DNA of 64,000 nucleotides from Amycolatopsis umgeniensis (GTDB lineage: Bacteria > Actinomycetota > Actinomycetes > Mycobacteriales > Pseudonocardiaceae): assembly GCF_014205155.1 (NCBI RefSeq), contig NZ_JACHMX010000001.1:2914001-2978000 (forward strand), read 5' to 3'. Shown here in pieces: positions 34,631-43,138 of the stretch. The first letter of the stretch is position 1, and each line of letters opens with the position of its first letter. The notes under the pieces were generated by a model, which was not told where the DNA came from, searched no databases, and worked only from the letters and a program-made list of their open reading frames with translations. Position numbers and translations under genes: made by a program.

Positions 34631-36013
34631 ATGGGCGATGTTGCGGCACGGTTCGCCGAGATCGTCGGGGACACGAATTTGCTGGCAGGCGAAGCGATCC
34701 CCGAGGACTACGCACACGACGAGGCATTGACCATCACCCCGCGGCGACCCGCCTACCTGGCGAAACCGGAAACCGCCGAGGAGGTCGCGGAGCTGCTCAA
34801 GGTGGCGGGCGAACACGGCGTGCCGGTCACCGCGAGAGGGTCGGGCACCGGGCTTTCAGGCGGCGCGCAACCACGCGAGGACAGTCTCGTGATCTCTTTC
34901 GAGCGAATGAACGCCGTACTGGAGATCGACACCGAAAACCACGTCGCCGTGGTCCAGCCCGGCGTCACACTGTCCGAATTGGACGAAAAGGCGACGAAGG
35001 CCGGACTCGGCTACACCGTTCACCCCGGCGAACTGAGCGCGAGCGTCGGCGGCAACGTCGGGACGAACGCGGGCGGGATGCGCGCGGTCAAGTACGGCGT
35101 CACGCGGCACAACGTCGTGGGCCTGCAGGCGGTGCTGCCGACCGGCGAGATCATCCGGACCGGCGGCAAGACCTCGAAGGTGTCGACGGGGTACGACCTG
35201 ACGCAGCTGATCATCGGCTCCGAAGGCACCCTCGCGATCGCGACCGAGGTCATCGTGAAGCTGTACCCGCGCCTGCCGCACGGCGCCACGGTGTTCGCGC
35301 CGTTCGAGACCTTCGACGAAGTGATGACCGTCGTCCCGAAGATCATCGCCAGCGGGCTCGCGCCGCACATTCTCGAATACATCGACAACCTGACGCTCGC
35401 CGCGATCGGCTACAACGAGAAGCTCAGCCTCGGTGTCCCGGACAACATCCGCGACACCGCGCAGGCGTATCTGGTGGTGGCGCTGGAAAACCGGGACGAC
35501 GACCGGTTGCACGCCGATATCGAGGAACTCGGCGGCATGCTGGGCGATCTCGGCGCGATGGACGTGTACGTGCTCGAAGGCAATTCGGCACGCAGGCTCA
35601 TCGAGGCCCGGGAGAAGGCGTTCTGGACGGCCAAGGCGGCGGGAGCGGACGACGTCATCGACGTGGTGGTCCCGAGGTCCGCGATGCCGGAGTTCATGCG
35701 CCGGAGCAGGGAAATGGCGCTCTCGCGCGAGGCAGGCGCCCTCGGCTGCGGGCACGCCGGCGACGGCAACGTCCACCTCGCCATCTTCTGCAAGGACACG
35801 GCCAAGCGGAAGCAACTGCTGACCGACATCTTCGCGCTCGGCATGGAACTCGGCGGCGCGATCTCCGGCGAGCACGGCCTCGGAAAGGCCAAATCCGGCT
35901 ACTTCCTCGAACTGGAGGACCCGGCGAAGATCGCGCTGATGCGCCGGATCAAGGAGAGCTTCGACCCGGCCGGGATCCTCAACCCCGGCGTTCTTTTCGC
36001 TGAGAGGGCTTGA
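34631..36013 (+). CDS. FAD-linked oxidase, glycolate oxidase subunit GlcD/D-lactate dehydrogenase-like
   Basis: 460 residues from the ATG at 34631, with GGAAGG 10 bases upstream. The PCMH-type FAD domain is seen in VTARGSGTGLSGGAQP, NVGTNAGGMRAVKYG and LIIGSEGTLAIATEVIVKL; the C-terminal cap has GCGHAGDGNVHLAIF and SGEHGLGKAKSGYF. It oxidises a 2-hydroxyacid (glycolate or D-lactate) using FAD. It is followed after 3 bases by a TPP enzyme, a pairing that suggests the 2-oxoacid product is condensed or decarboxylated next. Confidence 0.9.
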   Translation: MGDVAARFAEIVGDTNLLAGEAIPEDYAHDEALTITPRRPAYLAKPETAEEVAELLKVAGEHGVPVTARGSGTGLSGGAQPREDSLVISFERMNAVLEIDTENHVAVVQPGVTLSELDEKATKAGLGYTVHPGELSASVGGNVGTNAGGMRAVKYGVTRHNVVGLQAVLPTGEIIRTGGKTSKVSTGYDLTQLIIGSEGTLAIATEVIVKLYPRLPHGATVFAPFETFDEVMTVVPKIIASGLAPHILEYIDNLTLAAIGYNEKLSLGVPDNIRDTAQAYLVVALENRDDDRLHADIEELGGMLGDLGAMDVYVLEGNSARRLIEAREKAFWTAKAAGADDVIDVVVPRSAMPEFMRRSREMALSREAGALGCGHAGDGNVHLAIFCKDTAKRKQLLTDIFALGMELGGAISGEHGLGKAKSGYFLELEDPAKIALMRRIKESFDPAGILNPGVLFAERA

Positions 36014-36016
36014 AAA

Positions 36017-37579
36017 GTGAGTGAGATGAACGGCGCCCAGTCCCTGATCCGCACACTCGTCGACAGTGGTGTCGACGTGTGCTTTTCGAATCCGGGCACC
36101 TCGGAGATGCACTTCGTGGCCGCGCTCGACACCGTGCCCGAGATGCGTGGCGTGCTCGGCCTGTTCGAAGGCGTCGTCACCGGCGCCGCGGACGGGTACG
36201 CGCGCATCGCCGACAAACCGGCCGCGACGCTGCTGCACCTCGGCCCCGGCCTCGGCAACGGACTGGCGAACCTGCACAACGCGCGGCGCGCGCACACCCC
36301 GATCGTCAACGTGATCGGCGATCACGCGACCTATCACAAGCAGTACGACGCCCCGCTCGAATCGGACATCGAAGCCGTCGCCGGTTCGCTCGAAGGCTGG
36401 GTCCGCCGCTCCGAGCACACGAAAGACGTCGGCGCCGACGCCGCCGCGGCCGTCGCGGCCTCGCAGGACGCCCCCGGACAGGTGGCGACGCTGATCCTCC
36501 CCGCCGACGCGTCCTGGGGCGAAGGCGGCGAGGCTTGCGCGCCCATCCCGCCGCGGATCCCTAAGGCCGTCGACGCGACGACGGTGAAGAACATCGCCGA
36601 GGTGCTGGCGAGCGGTGAGCCGGTCGCCCTGCTCGTCGGCGGCAGCGGCTGCCGCGAGGCCGGGCTGCTCGCGACCAGCAGGATCGCCGCCGCGACCGGG
36701 GTGAAGGCGTTCGTCGAAACGTTCCCGTCCCGGCTCGAGCGCGGCGAAGGCCTGCCGACGATCGAGCGGCTGGGCTACCTCGCCGAGCAGGTCGCGTACC
36801 AGCTCGACGGGATCAAGCATGTGATCGTCGCCGGAACGAAAGCGCCCGTTTCGTTCTTCGCGTACCCCGGCAAAGCGAGCAACCTGGTGCCCGAAGGCGC
36901 GCAGGTCCACGTTCTGGCCGAAGTCGGGCAGGACATCCCGCGTGCCCTGAACGACGTCGCGAACCTGGTCGCCGCCGAGACGGAGCCGGTGCTGCAGGAG
37001 GCCTCCCGGCCCGCGCTGCCGTCCGGACCGCTGACGCCGCAGAACTGGGTCGAGGTCATCGGCGCGCTGCTGCCGGAACGCGCGATCATCGCCGACGAGG
37101 CGAACACGTCCGGCCTCTTGCTGCCCGCCGCCACCGCCGGTGCGCCGCGGCACGACGTGCTCACCCTGACCGGTGGCGCGATCGGGTACGGCATGCCCGT
37201 CGCGACCGGAGCGGCCGTCGCCGCGCCGGATCGTCCGGTGATCAACCTGCAGTCCGACGGCAGCGCGCTGTACACGATTTCGGCGTTGTGGACGCAGGCA
37301 CGGGAGAACCTGAACGTCACCACGGTCCTGCTGAACAACCGCGCGTACGCGATCCTGCGGCTGGAGTTGCAGCGCGTCGGCGCGGACGCCAGCGGCCCCA
37401 AGGCGAACGAACTGCTCGACCTTTCGCGGCCGGACATGGACTTCGTCAAGATCGCCGAAGGCATGGGCGTCCCGGCGACAAGGGCGACGACCGCGGAGGA
37501 GCTGGCCGAGCAGTTCCAGCGCGCGCTCGCCGAGCCGGGACCGCACCTGATCGACGCGATCGTCCCCACACTGTTCTGA
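36017..37579 (+). CDS. Acetolactate synthase large-subunit-like TPP enzyme
   Basis: 520 residues. The catalytic Glu51 is in LGLFEGVVTGAADGYAR, and the C-terminal TPP site is INLQSDGSALYTISALW with the NNRAYAIL segment. In the TPP motif GDG is replaced by SDG, seen in a divergent IlvB-like branch often annotated IlvX or benzoylformate decarboxylase-like. No small subunit is present. I take the GTG at 36017, 9 bases after GAGAGGG; an ATG three codons on is the alternative. Likely co-transcribed with the GlcD-type oxidase. Confidence 0.82.
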   Translation: MSEMNGAQSLIRTLVDSGVDVCFSNPGTSEMHFVAALDTVPEMRGVLGLFEGVVTGAADGYARIADKPAATLLHLGPGLGNGLANLHNARRAHTPIVNVIGDHATYHKQYDAPLESDIEAVAGSLEGWVRRSEHTKDVGADAAAAVAASQDAPGQVATLILPADASWGEGGEACAPIPPRIPKAVDATTVKNIAEVLASGEPVALLVGGSGCREAGLLATSRIAAATGVKAFVETFPSRLERGEGLPTIERLGYLAEQVAYQLDGIKHVIVAGTKAPVSFFAYPGKASNLVPEGAQVHVLAEVGQDIPRALNDVANLVAAETEPVLQEASRPALPSGPLTPQNWVEVIGALLPERAIIADEANTSGLLLPAATAGAPRHDVLTLTGGAIGYGMPVATGAAVAAPDRPVINLQSDGSALYTISALWTQARENLNVTTVLLNNRAYAILRLELQRVGADASGPKANELLDLSRPDMDFVKIAEGMGVPATRATTAEELAEQFQRALAEPGPHLIDAIVPTLF

Positions 37580-37590
37580 GCGGACTCGTA

Positions 37591-37624
37591 TGTCGTAAGT
37601 CGCGCATCGGCGCGACTTACGACA
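37591..37624 (+). terminator. Strong terminator hairpin
   Basis: TGTCGTAAGTCGCGC (37591-37605) and its perfect complement (37610-37624) flank a 4-base loop, 11 bases past the TPP enzyme stop. It also faces the end of the HTH-protein gene on the other strand. Confidence 0.82.
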
Positions 37625-37628
37625 CCTC

Positions 37629-38102
37629 TCAGGTGGTCCGCGAGCGCTGGGCCAGCCAAAGGTTGGTCTGCAGGATATCCAGCCGGCTCAGATGCCGTAC
37701 GGGGCTTGATTTCTTGCCGACCTCGCGAAGCCAGTCGTTCACTTCACTCCACAGCCACACTCCGCCGCCCACGAGGTAGTACGGCTTGGGGAAAGGACTT
37801 CCGGCTTCAGCGCCTTCTACCATCCACTCACGTACCGTGTCCTCCGCTACGTCTGACCGGTCCGCGATGTCCGAGAGAGACATAAGATCCTCGCAGCACC
37901 TGTCGACGTGGACGCCGGAGATCTCCTCCAGGCTCGCCACGACCTTCCGGGCGACGTCCATCGGCTCATCGCCGTCTGTGGTCACCGTGAGCATCGTCAG
38001 CCCGCCATACGATGCTGTGAACACATCGTGGCCCTGGTGGATACGCAACACCGTCTCGTCCGACAGGGCACCCACAGCAAAGATCAACTCGAACTGACCC
38101 AC
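37629..38102 (-). CDS. HTH-domain protein, putative antitoxin/regulator partner
   Basis: 157 residues from the GTG at 38102 (GGGAAGG upstream); a TTG at 38135 would add 11. The N-terminal half (FELIFAVGALSD, GGLTMLTVTTDGDEP, VVASLEEISGVHV) resembles an alpha/beta ligand-like module. The C-terminal half has a MerR/excisionase-like helix-turn-helix, LSDIADRSDVAEDTVREWM, followed by a wing GGGVWLWSEVNDWLR. It is downstream of the small HicA-like gene, and I infer a toxin-antitoxin-like or regulatory pair. Confidence 0.68.
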   Translation of the reverse strand: MGQFELIFAVGALSDETVLRIHQGHDVFTASYGGLTMLTVTTDGDEPMDVARKVVASLEEISGVHVDRCCEDLMSLSDIADRSDVAEDTVREWMVEGAEAGSPFPKPYYLVGGGVWLWSEVNDWLREVGKKSSPVRHLSRLDILQTNLWLAQRSRTT

Positions 38103-38169
38103 GTTCCGCCTTCCCGAGTGGTACGGGAGCGCCAAGTTACCATCGGCGCCCGACCGTCGAGCAGCACGA

Positions 38170-38421
38170 TCACCCGTTCCGGGGCCTCGGCTGCTTGTCC
38201 AGCTCGTGGCGGTCAGGGCAGTGCCTGACCGCTTGTCTGAGGCGAGCCAGTTCGCCGTCGGGGTTCGCGGGAGTGCCGCTGACCGAGACCCTCCTGCTCA
38301 GATGCCGTGGACACGGGCAGTCGAGGACAACCCCGTGCCCACCAGGCCGCACCCTCCAACCAGTCTTGACCGCCTCCTCAATCTCGCGGTTGATAGCTTT
38401 GTGCTTGTGGTACTTGGCCAC
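38170..38421 (-). CDS. Small HicA-like protein
   Basis: 83 residues. INREIEEAVKTGWRVRPGGHG followed by SVSGTPANPDGELARLRQAV resembles the double-stranded-RNA-binding-like fold of HicA mRNA interferases (a GW-rich strand, then S-G-T-P). The canonical HicA histidine is probably H29 in PGGHG, and two Cys-rich motifs (LDCPCP) are extra. It starts at a GTG with AGGGGG upstream. Resemblance is by eye and remote; no toxicity is implied by sequence alone. Confidence 0.55.
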   Translation of the reverse strand: MAKYHKHKAINREIEEAVKTGWRVRPGGHGVVLDCPCPRHLSRRVSVSGTPANPDGELARLRQAVRHCPDRHELDKQPRPRNG

Positions 38422-38540
38422 ACAACCCCCTGGGCTGGGTCATTCGAGTCCGCTGCCTGACCGGGAAGGCCTCTCCCCAAGGGGTGTCGCCACAACGACG
38501 GACAATGAAGTCAAGAAGTGAATACGTGCCGGGAAGCGGG

Positions 38541-39812
38541 CTAGTCGACGCCCTTGAGCTTGCCACGGACCGCCTCGCCGGCCTTCGTTTCCGGCTTGGT
38601 GACCGCTTGGACAGCCCGTGTGATCGATTCCTTGCCTGAGCCCGCCGACATGGTGGCGACGCCGTCCTTGACGGTGACTTTGCCGCCGATCCCCTGCCAC
38701 GCCTCGGATACGACCCAGTTGACTTCCTTCAGGGTGGTCCGCGCCGCGTCGATGGCGGCTTCGTCGTTGCGATAGAACGCCGACCCCAGACTGGCCAGCG
38801 CGACCCTGACAGCGATCGTCCTGACCACGCGCGACTTGTCGACAAGCACCTCGTGCCCACCGAAGTGGTCGAAGATCTCGCGGAACCAGGTAACACCCGC
38901 CTCATGCAGTCGTTCGAAGTCGACTCCGTCCCAGGATTCGGCTCGCTTCGACTTGAGCAGCGCTTTGTTCGGGCCGAGAACGATGGCCTTGACCATCTGC
39001 TCCGCATGCGTGAGCAGGATCCACTCCCCCAGATTCTGGTGGGTTCCGGTCAACTGCCTGCCCGTGGTCGCGTACTTGATTCCGAGCTCGTCGAAGATCT
39101 TCTTCGCCGCGGCGATCCACTTGTTTCGCGGATCGATGTTCGCCTTCGTGATGGTGTCGACCCGAGTACCCTCGTAATTGAGATCGACGAACATCTGCGC
39201 GGCTTGTTCTTCGCTTATGCCGTGGTAAACCTCGACGGTGACCGGCTGGTTGAGCAGCCGGTCCTTCAAAGCGGCGGACACGCTCTGATCGGCGTTGATG
39301 ATAAGGGCGGCAAGGTGACGACACTCGCCGTCGGCCAAGGCTCCACGCCCCAAGCTCCCGTAGTCGTAGGTGTACCATGGGCTTCGCAGACCTTGGATGG
39401 TGACCGGGTCGGCAAGCTCCAGCATCGGCTCGGGCCACACGGACACGAATCCCGGAAGGACACCGAACGCCTCTTCCGGACTGGGCGCGAACTGGTCAAG
39501 CAGATAGGCACGCAGAGGGCCCTGAGTGTTCTTCATTTTCGCCGTGGCGATGTACCTCTCGACGAGAGTGGACTCACCGGCCACACTACGTTTCTCCAGG
39601 GCCTTCTTTTGAAAGGGGCGCTGCATTCTTCCTCGCAGCGGGGCCAGTTTCGCCGCGCGCGGCTCGACACTGAGCCCCTCCTCCATCTCCCGCATGGCCT
39701 CCTCAAGAGCAAGGCCCGAAATATGATGCTCTACAACCCAACTGAGCGGCACCACAGTTGTGAAGTGAAAAGCACTTCGACGAATTCCCGTGATCATTTT
39801 TGGAGCGAGCAC
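38541..39812 (-). CDS. DndB/DGQHR-domain family protein, orphan
   Basis: 423 residues. The central segment LADGECRHLAALI stands where DndB-family proteins have D-G-Q-H-R. Downstream VEVYHGISEEQAAQMFVDLNYEGTRVD (partial) keeps the family's conserved F-x-D-x-N. In phosphorothioate systems DndB is an accessory regulator of DNA modification; no dndA, C, D, E or restriction genes are present here. The Q-to-E and H-to-C changes suggest altered function. It starts at GTG 39812 (AGGG upstream) or ATG 39797. Base composition is visibly less GC-rich than the neighbours, supporting acquisition by transfer. Confidence 0.66.
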   Translation of the reverse strand: MLAPKMITGIRRSAFHFTTVVPLSWVVEHHISGLALEEAMREMEEGLSVEPRAAKLAPLRGRMQRPFQKKALEKRSVAGESTLVERYIATAKMKNTQGPLRAYLLDQFAPSPEEAFGVLPGFVSVWPEPMLELADPVTIQGLRSPWYTYDYGSLGRGALADGECRHLAALIINADQSVSAALKDRLLNQPVTVEVYHGISEEQAAQMFVDLNYEGTRVDTITKANIDPRNKWIAAAKKIFDELGIKYATTGRQLTGTHQNLGEWILLTHAEQMVKAIVLGPNKALLKSKRAESWDGVDFERLHEAGVTWFREIFDHFGGHEVLVDKSRVVRTIAVRVALASLGSAFYRNDEAAIDAARTTLKEVNWVVSEAWQGIGGKVTVKDGVATMSAGSGKESITRAVQAVTKPETKAGEAVRGKLKGVD

Positions 39813-40336
39813 AACACCCTGCTTCTCGATCGGATTGCGATATCGTGCTGCACTGGAGTTCGCCTGTCAAACACGGATCGATGCACTCGAGCACACCTCG
39901 GGCAACCACTCGACACGCACTCGAGCTAACGGACAAGAGGGCGATCGCGCCGACCCGCGCTGGTCATGACCGTTTCCCGACGCCCCCCACGGACGACGGC
40001 TCCCCATGCCTGTGCCGCAAGAGGCCGGACGCGAATCCCAACTCGATTCACTCGATCGAGCGAAGCCTTGCCGGGAAACTGGCTCAGACGGCCGCGCGTC
40101 TCAGGAGCATCGGCTCCACGTCCGGGCAAGCAAATAAGCAGCCTAGACAGGCAACCTTGCCTTCCGCGTCTCACCGATACCGTTCACGTGCGCACGAGCA
40201 ATAGTTGGCGAAGCCAATCGGCTGGAGAGAACAAGCCCCTTCGCTTCGGGAATACCTGAACCTCGGAAACAGCCGAGAAAGCCGACTGCCCTACAGCGGG
40301 ACGTTAAGGATTTCCGCCCGCCGCATCCTCAGCGCA
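39813..40336. other. Gene-free flank of the accessory islet
   Basis: 524 bases with lower GC than the surrounding genome. The only reading frames (about 80 and 130 codons) have Ser/Arg/Pro-rich low-complexity translations, no ribosome-binding site and no recognisable family. I see no tRNA, att-like direct repeat or IS end. It may be a decayed junction of the islet. Confidence 0.5.
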
Positions 40337-41758
40337 CTAGTGGACTGAAGCGACCAGCGGTTCGGGCTGGCGTTGTTTGGGAACGAAGGCTGTCAGGGCG
40401 AGGCCCAGGAGTGCCGCACCGGCGGCGACCACGAAGCTCAGCCGGAACCCGGTCGCCGAGGGAACCGAAACCCCGCCGACGGTGATCGCCAGCGACGCGA
40501 GCATGGTCGCCATCACCGCGCTGGACGTCGAGGTGCCGACAGAGCGCATCAGCGAGTTCAGCCCGTTCGCGGACGCGGTTTCGGTGACCGGGACCGAACC
40601 CATGATCAGCGCGGGCATGGCCGCGTAAGCGATGCCGACGCCGCCGCCGATGATGATCGACGCCGTGATCAGCTCGAAAGCGTTGTCCATCAACACGGTC
40701 GCGAAGAGGTATCCCGTCGCGATGGTGACGGCGCCGGTCATCAGCGTCGTGCGCGGACCGTAGCGCTCGATGAGCCGGGCCGAGACCGGCGACAGCATGA
40801 ACATGACCAGGCCGTTCGGGGCCAGGCAGAGCCCGGCTTGCACCATCGTCAACCCGAGGCCGTAGCCGGTCGACGCGGGTGCTTGCAGCAACTGCGGGAA
40901 CGACAGCGCCATCGAGTAGAGCGCGAACCCGATCATGATCGATGCGAGGTTGGTGAACAGCACGGGGCGACGCGCGGAGACCCGCAGGTCCACGAGCGGG
41001 TCGCGGCGCCGCAGCTGGTAGGTGCCCCAGATCAGCAGGATCGCCACCGCGGTTCCGGCGAAACCGAGCGTGCGGCCGCTGCCCCAGCCCCATTCGCCGC
41101 CCTTGACGATCGGCAGCAGCAAGCAGACCAGTCCGGCTGTCAGCCCCAGGGCGCCGAGGTAGTCGAAGGGCGCGGGTGTCTTCACCGGTGACTCCGGCAC
41201 CACGAACAGGATCAGCAGTCCGCAGACGAGCCCGAGGCCCGCCGACGCCCAGAAGAGGACGTGCCAGTCGGCGTTCTGCGCGACCAGCGCCGATACGGGG
41301 AGCCCGATGGCGCCGCCGACGCCGAGCGTCGAACTCATCACCGAGATCGCCGCGCCGACGCGTTCGGGCGCGAGTTCGTCGCGCATGATGCTGATCCCCA
41401 GCGGGATCGCGCCCATCGCACAGCCCTGCAACCCACGGCCGAGGACCATCAGCGCCAGCGAACTGGTCAGCGCGGAGACCACCGAACCGGCGACCAGGAA
41501 ACCCAGGCTGATCAGCAACAACCGGCGTTTGCCGTAGAGATCGCCGAGCCGTCCGCTCACCGGCATCACCACGGCTCCGGCGACCAGGGTCACCGTCACC
41601 ACCCACGACGCGTCGGACGGGGTCGCGTTGAGCAGCCGGGGAAACGACGGGATCAGCGGGACGACGAGCGTCTGCATGAACGAGGCCACCAGGCCACAGG
41701 TGGCGAGCACGACGACGAAGACCCGGGGCGAAGGTGCCCGGCCGGCCGGTTTCACCAT
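40337..41758 (-). CDS. MFS drug exporter (DHA2/EmrB-like)
   Basis: 473 residues with about fourteen predicted membrane spans. SGRLGDLYGKRRLLL is MFS motif A, LMVLGRGLQGCAMGAIPLG is the motif B region with its Arg, and SSTLGVGGAIGLPVSALV is the antiporter motif C, which marks proton-drug antiporters. No TetR or MarR repressor is adjacent. The gene stands alone between the islet flank and a lipoprotein gene. Confidence 0.88.
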   Translation of the reverse strand: MVKPAGRAPSPRVFVVVLATCGLVASFMQTLVVPLIPSFPRLLNATPSDASWVVTVTLVAGAVVMPVSGRLGDLYGKRRLLLISLGFLVAGSVVSALTSSLALMVLGRGLQGCAMGAIPLGISIMRDELAPERVGAAISVMSSTLGVGGAIGLPVSALVAQNADWHVLFWASAGLGLVCGLLILFVVPESPVKTPAPFDYLGALGLTAGLVCLLLPIVKGGEWGWGSGRTLGFAGTAVAILLIWGTYQLRRRDPLVDLRVSARRPVLFTNLASIMIGFALYSMALSFPQLLQAPASTGYGLGLTMVQAGLCLAPNGLVMFMLSPVSARLIERYGPRTTLMTGAVTIATGYLFATVLMDNAFELITASIIIGGGVGIAYAAMPALIMGSVPVTETASANGLNSLMRSVGTSTSSAVMATMLASLAITVGGVSVPSATGFRLSFVVAAGAALLGLALTAFVPKQRQPEPLVASVH

Positions 41759-41821
41759 GTGCGTCCCATGATCCGACCTTACACAGCACTCCCTTCCGAG
41801 GTGAATGGTTGACCGACAGGA

Positions 41822-42304
41822 TCACAACCAGGTGCGGACCCCACCGTGCCCGGAGCAGGTTCCGCGGCGATTCTGGCTGTAGCTATAGGAACCGTCCTTG
41901 CAGAGGGCGGTCGCGCCGTCGGCCGCGCCGGGTCCGGTCGCCGGCCGGTGGACGCAGAGGCCGTCGGTGTTGCGGTAGTAGTCGCTCCCGCATTCCGCGA
42001 GATTCGGCGCCTTCGCCGTGGGTGTCGTCTTCGGACGTGTTTTCGACGGTGGCGGCTCGACCTGCTTCGGCACCTCGACCGCGGTCGTGGCCGGTGGCAC
42101 GAACTGCTGAGGTGCCGGTGTCGGGCTCGGTGTCGCCGTGGTCGAGGGTGGTGGCGTCCAGCTGCTGGTCGGCGTGGCCGACGTCGACACCGGGCTGCTT
42201 TGCGGCGTGACCCGCCCGGTGGGCACGGTCTCCACACCGCAGCCCCCGGCGATCAGCAGTCCGATCGCCAGTGCCATCCCCAGTTTCACGGTTCTCTTCG
42301 GCAT
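41822..42304 (-). CDS. DUF3761 lipoprotein
   Basis: 160 residues. The lipobox LLIAGGC gives Cys22 as the lipidated residue. A Pro/Thr/Ser-rich stalk (about 30-100) crosses the cell wall, and the C-terminal domain CKDGSYSYSQNRRGTCSGHGG is the DUF3761 signature, with cysteines likely disulfide-bonded outside the cell. The function of DUF3761 is unknown. Confidence 0.85.
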   Translation of the reverse strand: MPKRTVKLGMALAIGLLIAGGCGVETVPTGRVTPQSSPVSTSATPTSSWTPPPSTTATPSPTPAPQQFVPPATTAVEVPKQVEPPPSKTRPKTTPTAKAPNLAECGSDYYRNTDGLCVHRPATGPGAADGATALCKDGSYSYSQNRRGTCSGHGGVRTWL

Positions 42305-42376
42305 AGCGGCCTCCCCGGCACGTGGTGGTGCCGCGTAGTCGGGAGATCGTTCGCCGGTGTTACCGCCGAGGGAAGG

Positions 42377-43129
42377 TCAGTCGACCATCGTGCCGCAACT
42401 GATGTTCAACGCCGTCGCCGTCATGCTGCGCGCGTGGTCCGAGGCGGCGAAGGCGGCGACACGGGCGACATCTTCCAAAGACGCCGTCCGCTTGAGCATC
42501 GTCGCCTCGACCATGTCGCGGATGGCGTCGTCGAGTCCGGCGCCCGCCGGGATCGTTTCCGGGATTCCGCCGGTGCGGAGGGTGACCACCCGGATGCCAT
42601 GCGGTCCGAGTTCGCACGCCAGCCCTCGTCGCAACGCCTCCATCGCGCTGAACGCGACCTGCAGGCCGCCGAGGTGGTACCCCGGCAACGGATCTCCGTC
42701 GCCGCCGAACATCAGGATCACCCCGGACCCCTGCCCGATCATGTGCCGGGCGGCCGCCCGCGCTGTCAGGAAGTTCGTCCGCACCGCCGTCCGCACCGGG
42801 CTTTCGAAGTCCGCCAACGACATCTCGACCAGCGGAGTGCCCTGGACGTCCTCATGCGTGATCACGTTCATCGAGATGTCGACACTGCCCGCCGAGGAGA
42901 CCACCGAAGCGGCGTGCTCGTCGATGGCCGCTTCGTCGAGTGCGTCGAACTCCGCCGTCTCGGCCTTCCCGCCCGCGTAACGGATTTCTTCGGCCAGTGC
43001 GTCGAGTTTCTTCAGTGTGCGGCCGGTGAGGTGGACTGTCGCGCCCTCCCTGGCGAAGCCGTGGGCCACCGCGGAGCCGATCCCGCCAGCTGCCCCGTAG
43101 ACGATCGCGTTCCTGCCTTCGAGCAACAT
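42377..43129 (-). CDS. SDR family oxidoreductase
   Basis: 250 residues. N-terminal AIVYGAAGGIGSAVAHGFA is the Gly-rich NAD(P) site. The active-site region is unusual: where Tyr-x3-Lys is expected, the sequence reads GGLQVAFSAMEALRRG, with no clear Tyr-Lys pair, so catalysis may be impaired or altered. It begins 9 bases after the stop of the SRPBCC gene and is likely the third gene of that operon. Confidence 0.8.
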   Translation of the reverse strand: MLLEGRNAIVYGAAGGIGSAVAHGFAREGATVHLTGRTLKKLDALAEEIRYAGGKAETAEFDALDEAAIDEHAASVVSSAGSVDISMNVITHEDVQGTPLVEMSLADFESPVRTAVRTNFLTARAAARHMIGQGSGVILMFGGDGDPLPGYHLGGLQVAFSAMEALRRGLACELGPHGIRVVTLRTGGIPETIPAGAGLDDAIRDMVEATMLKRTASLEDVARVAAFAASDHARSMTATALNISCGTMVD

Positions 43130-43138
43130 CGGATCCTC

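Noticed and set aside
34856..37546. An 896-codon open frame on the minus strand
   Set aside because: It lies antisense over the GlcD-type oxidase and TPP enzyme, is Arg/Asp/Gln-rich with no recognisable motifs, and is the usual by-product of high-GC third codon positions.
39800..40204. A 134-codon open frame next to the DndB-like gene
   Set aside because: No ribosome-binding site, overlaps the DndB-like start region, Ser/Arg/Pro-rich composition without family resemblance.
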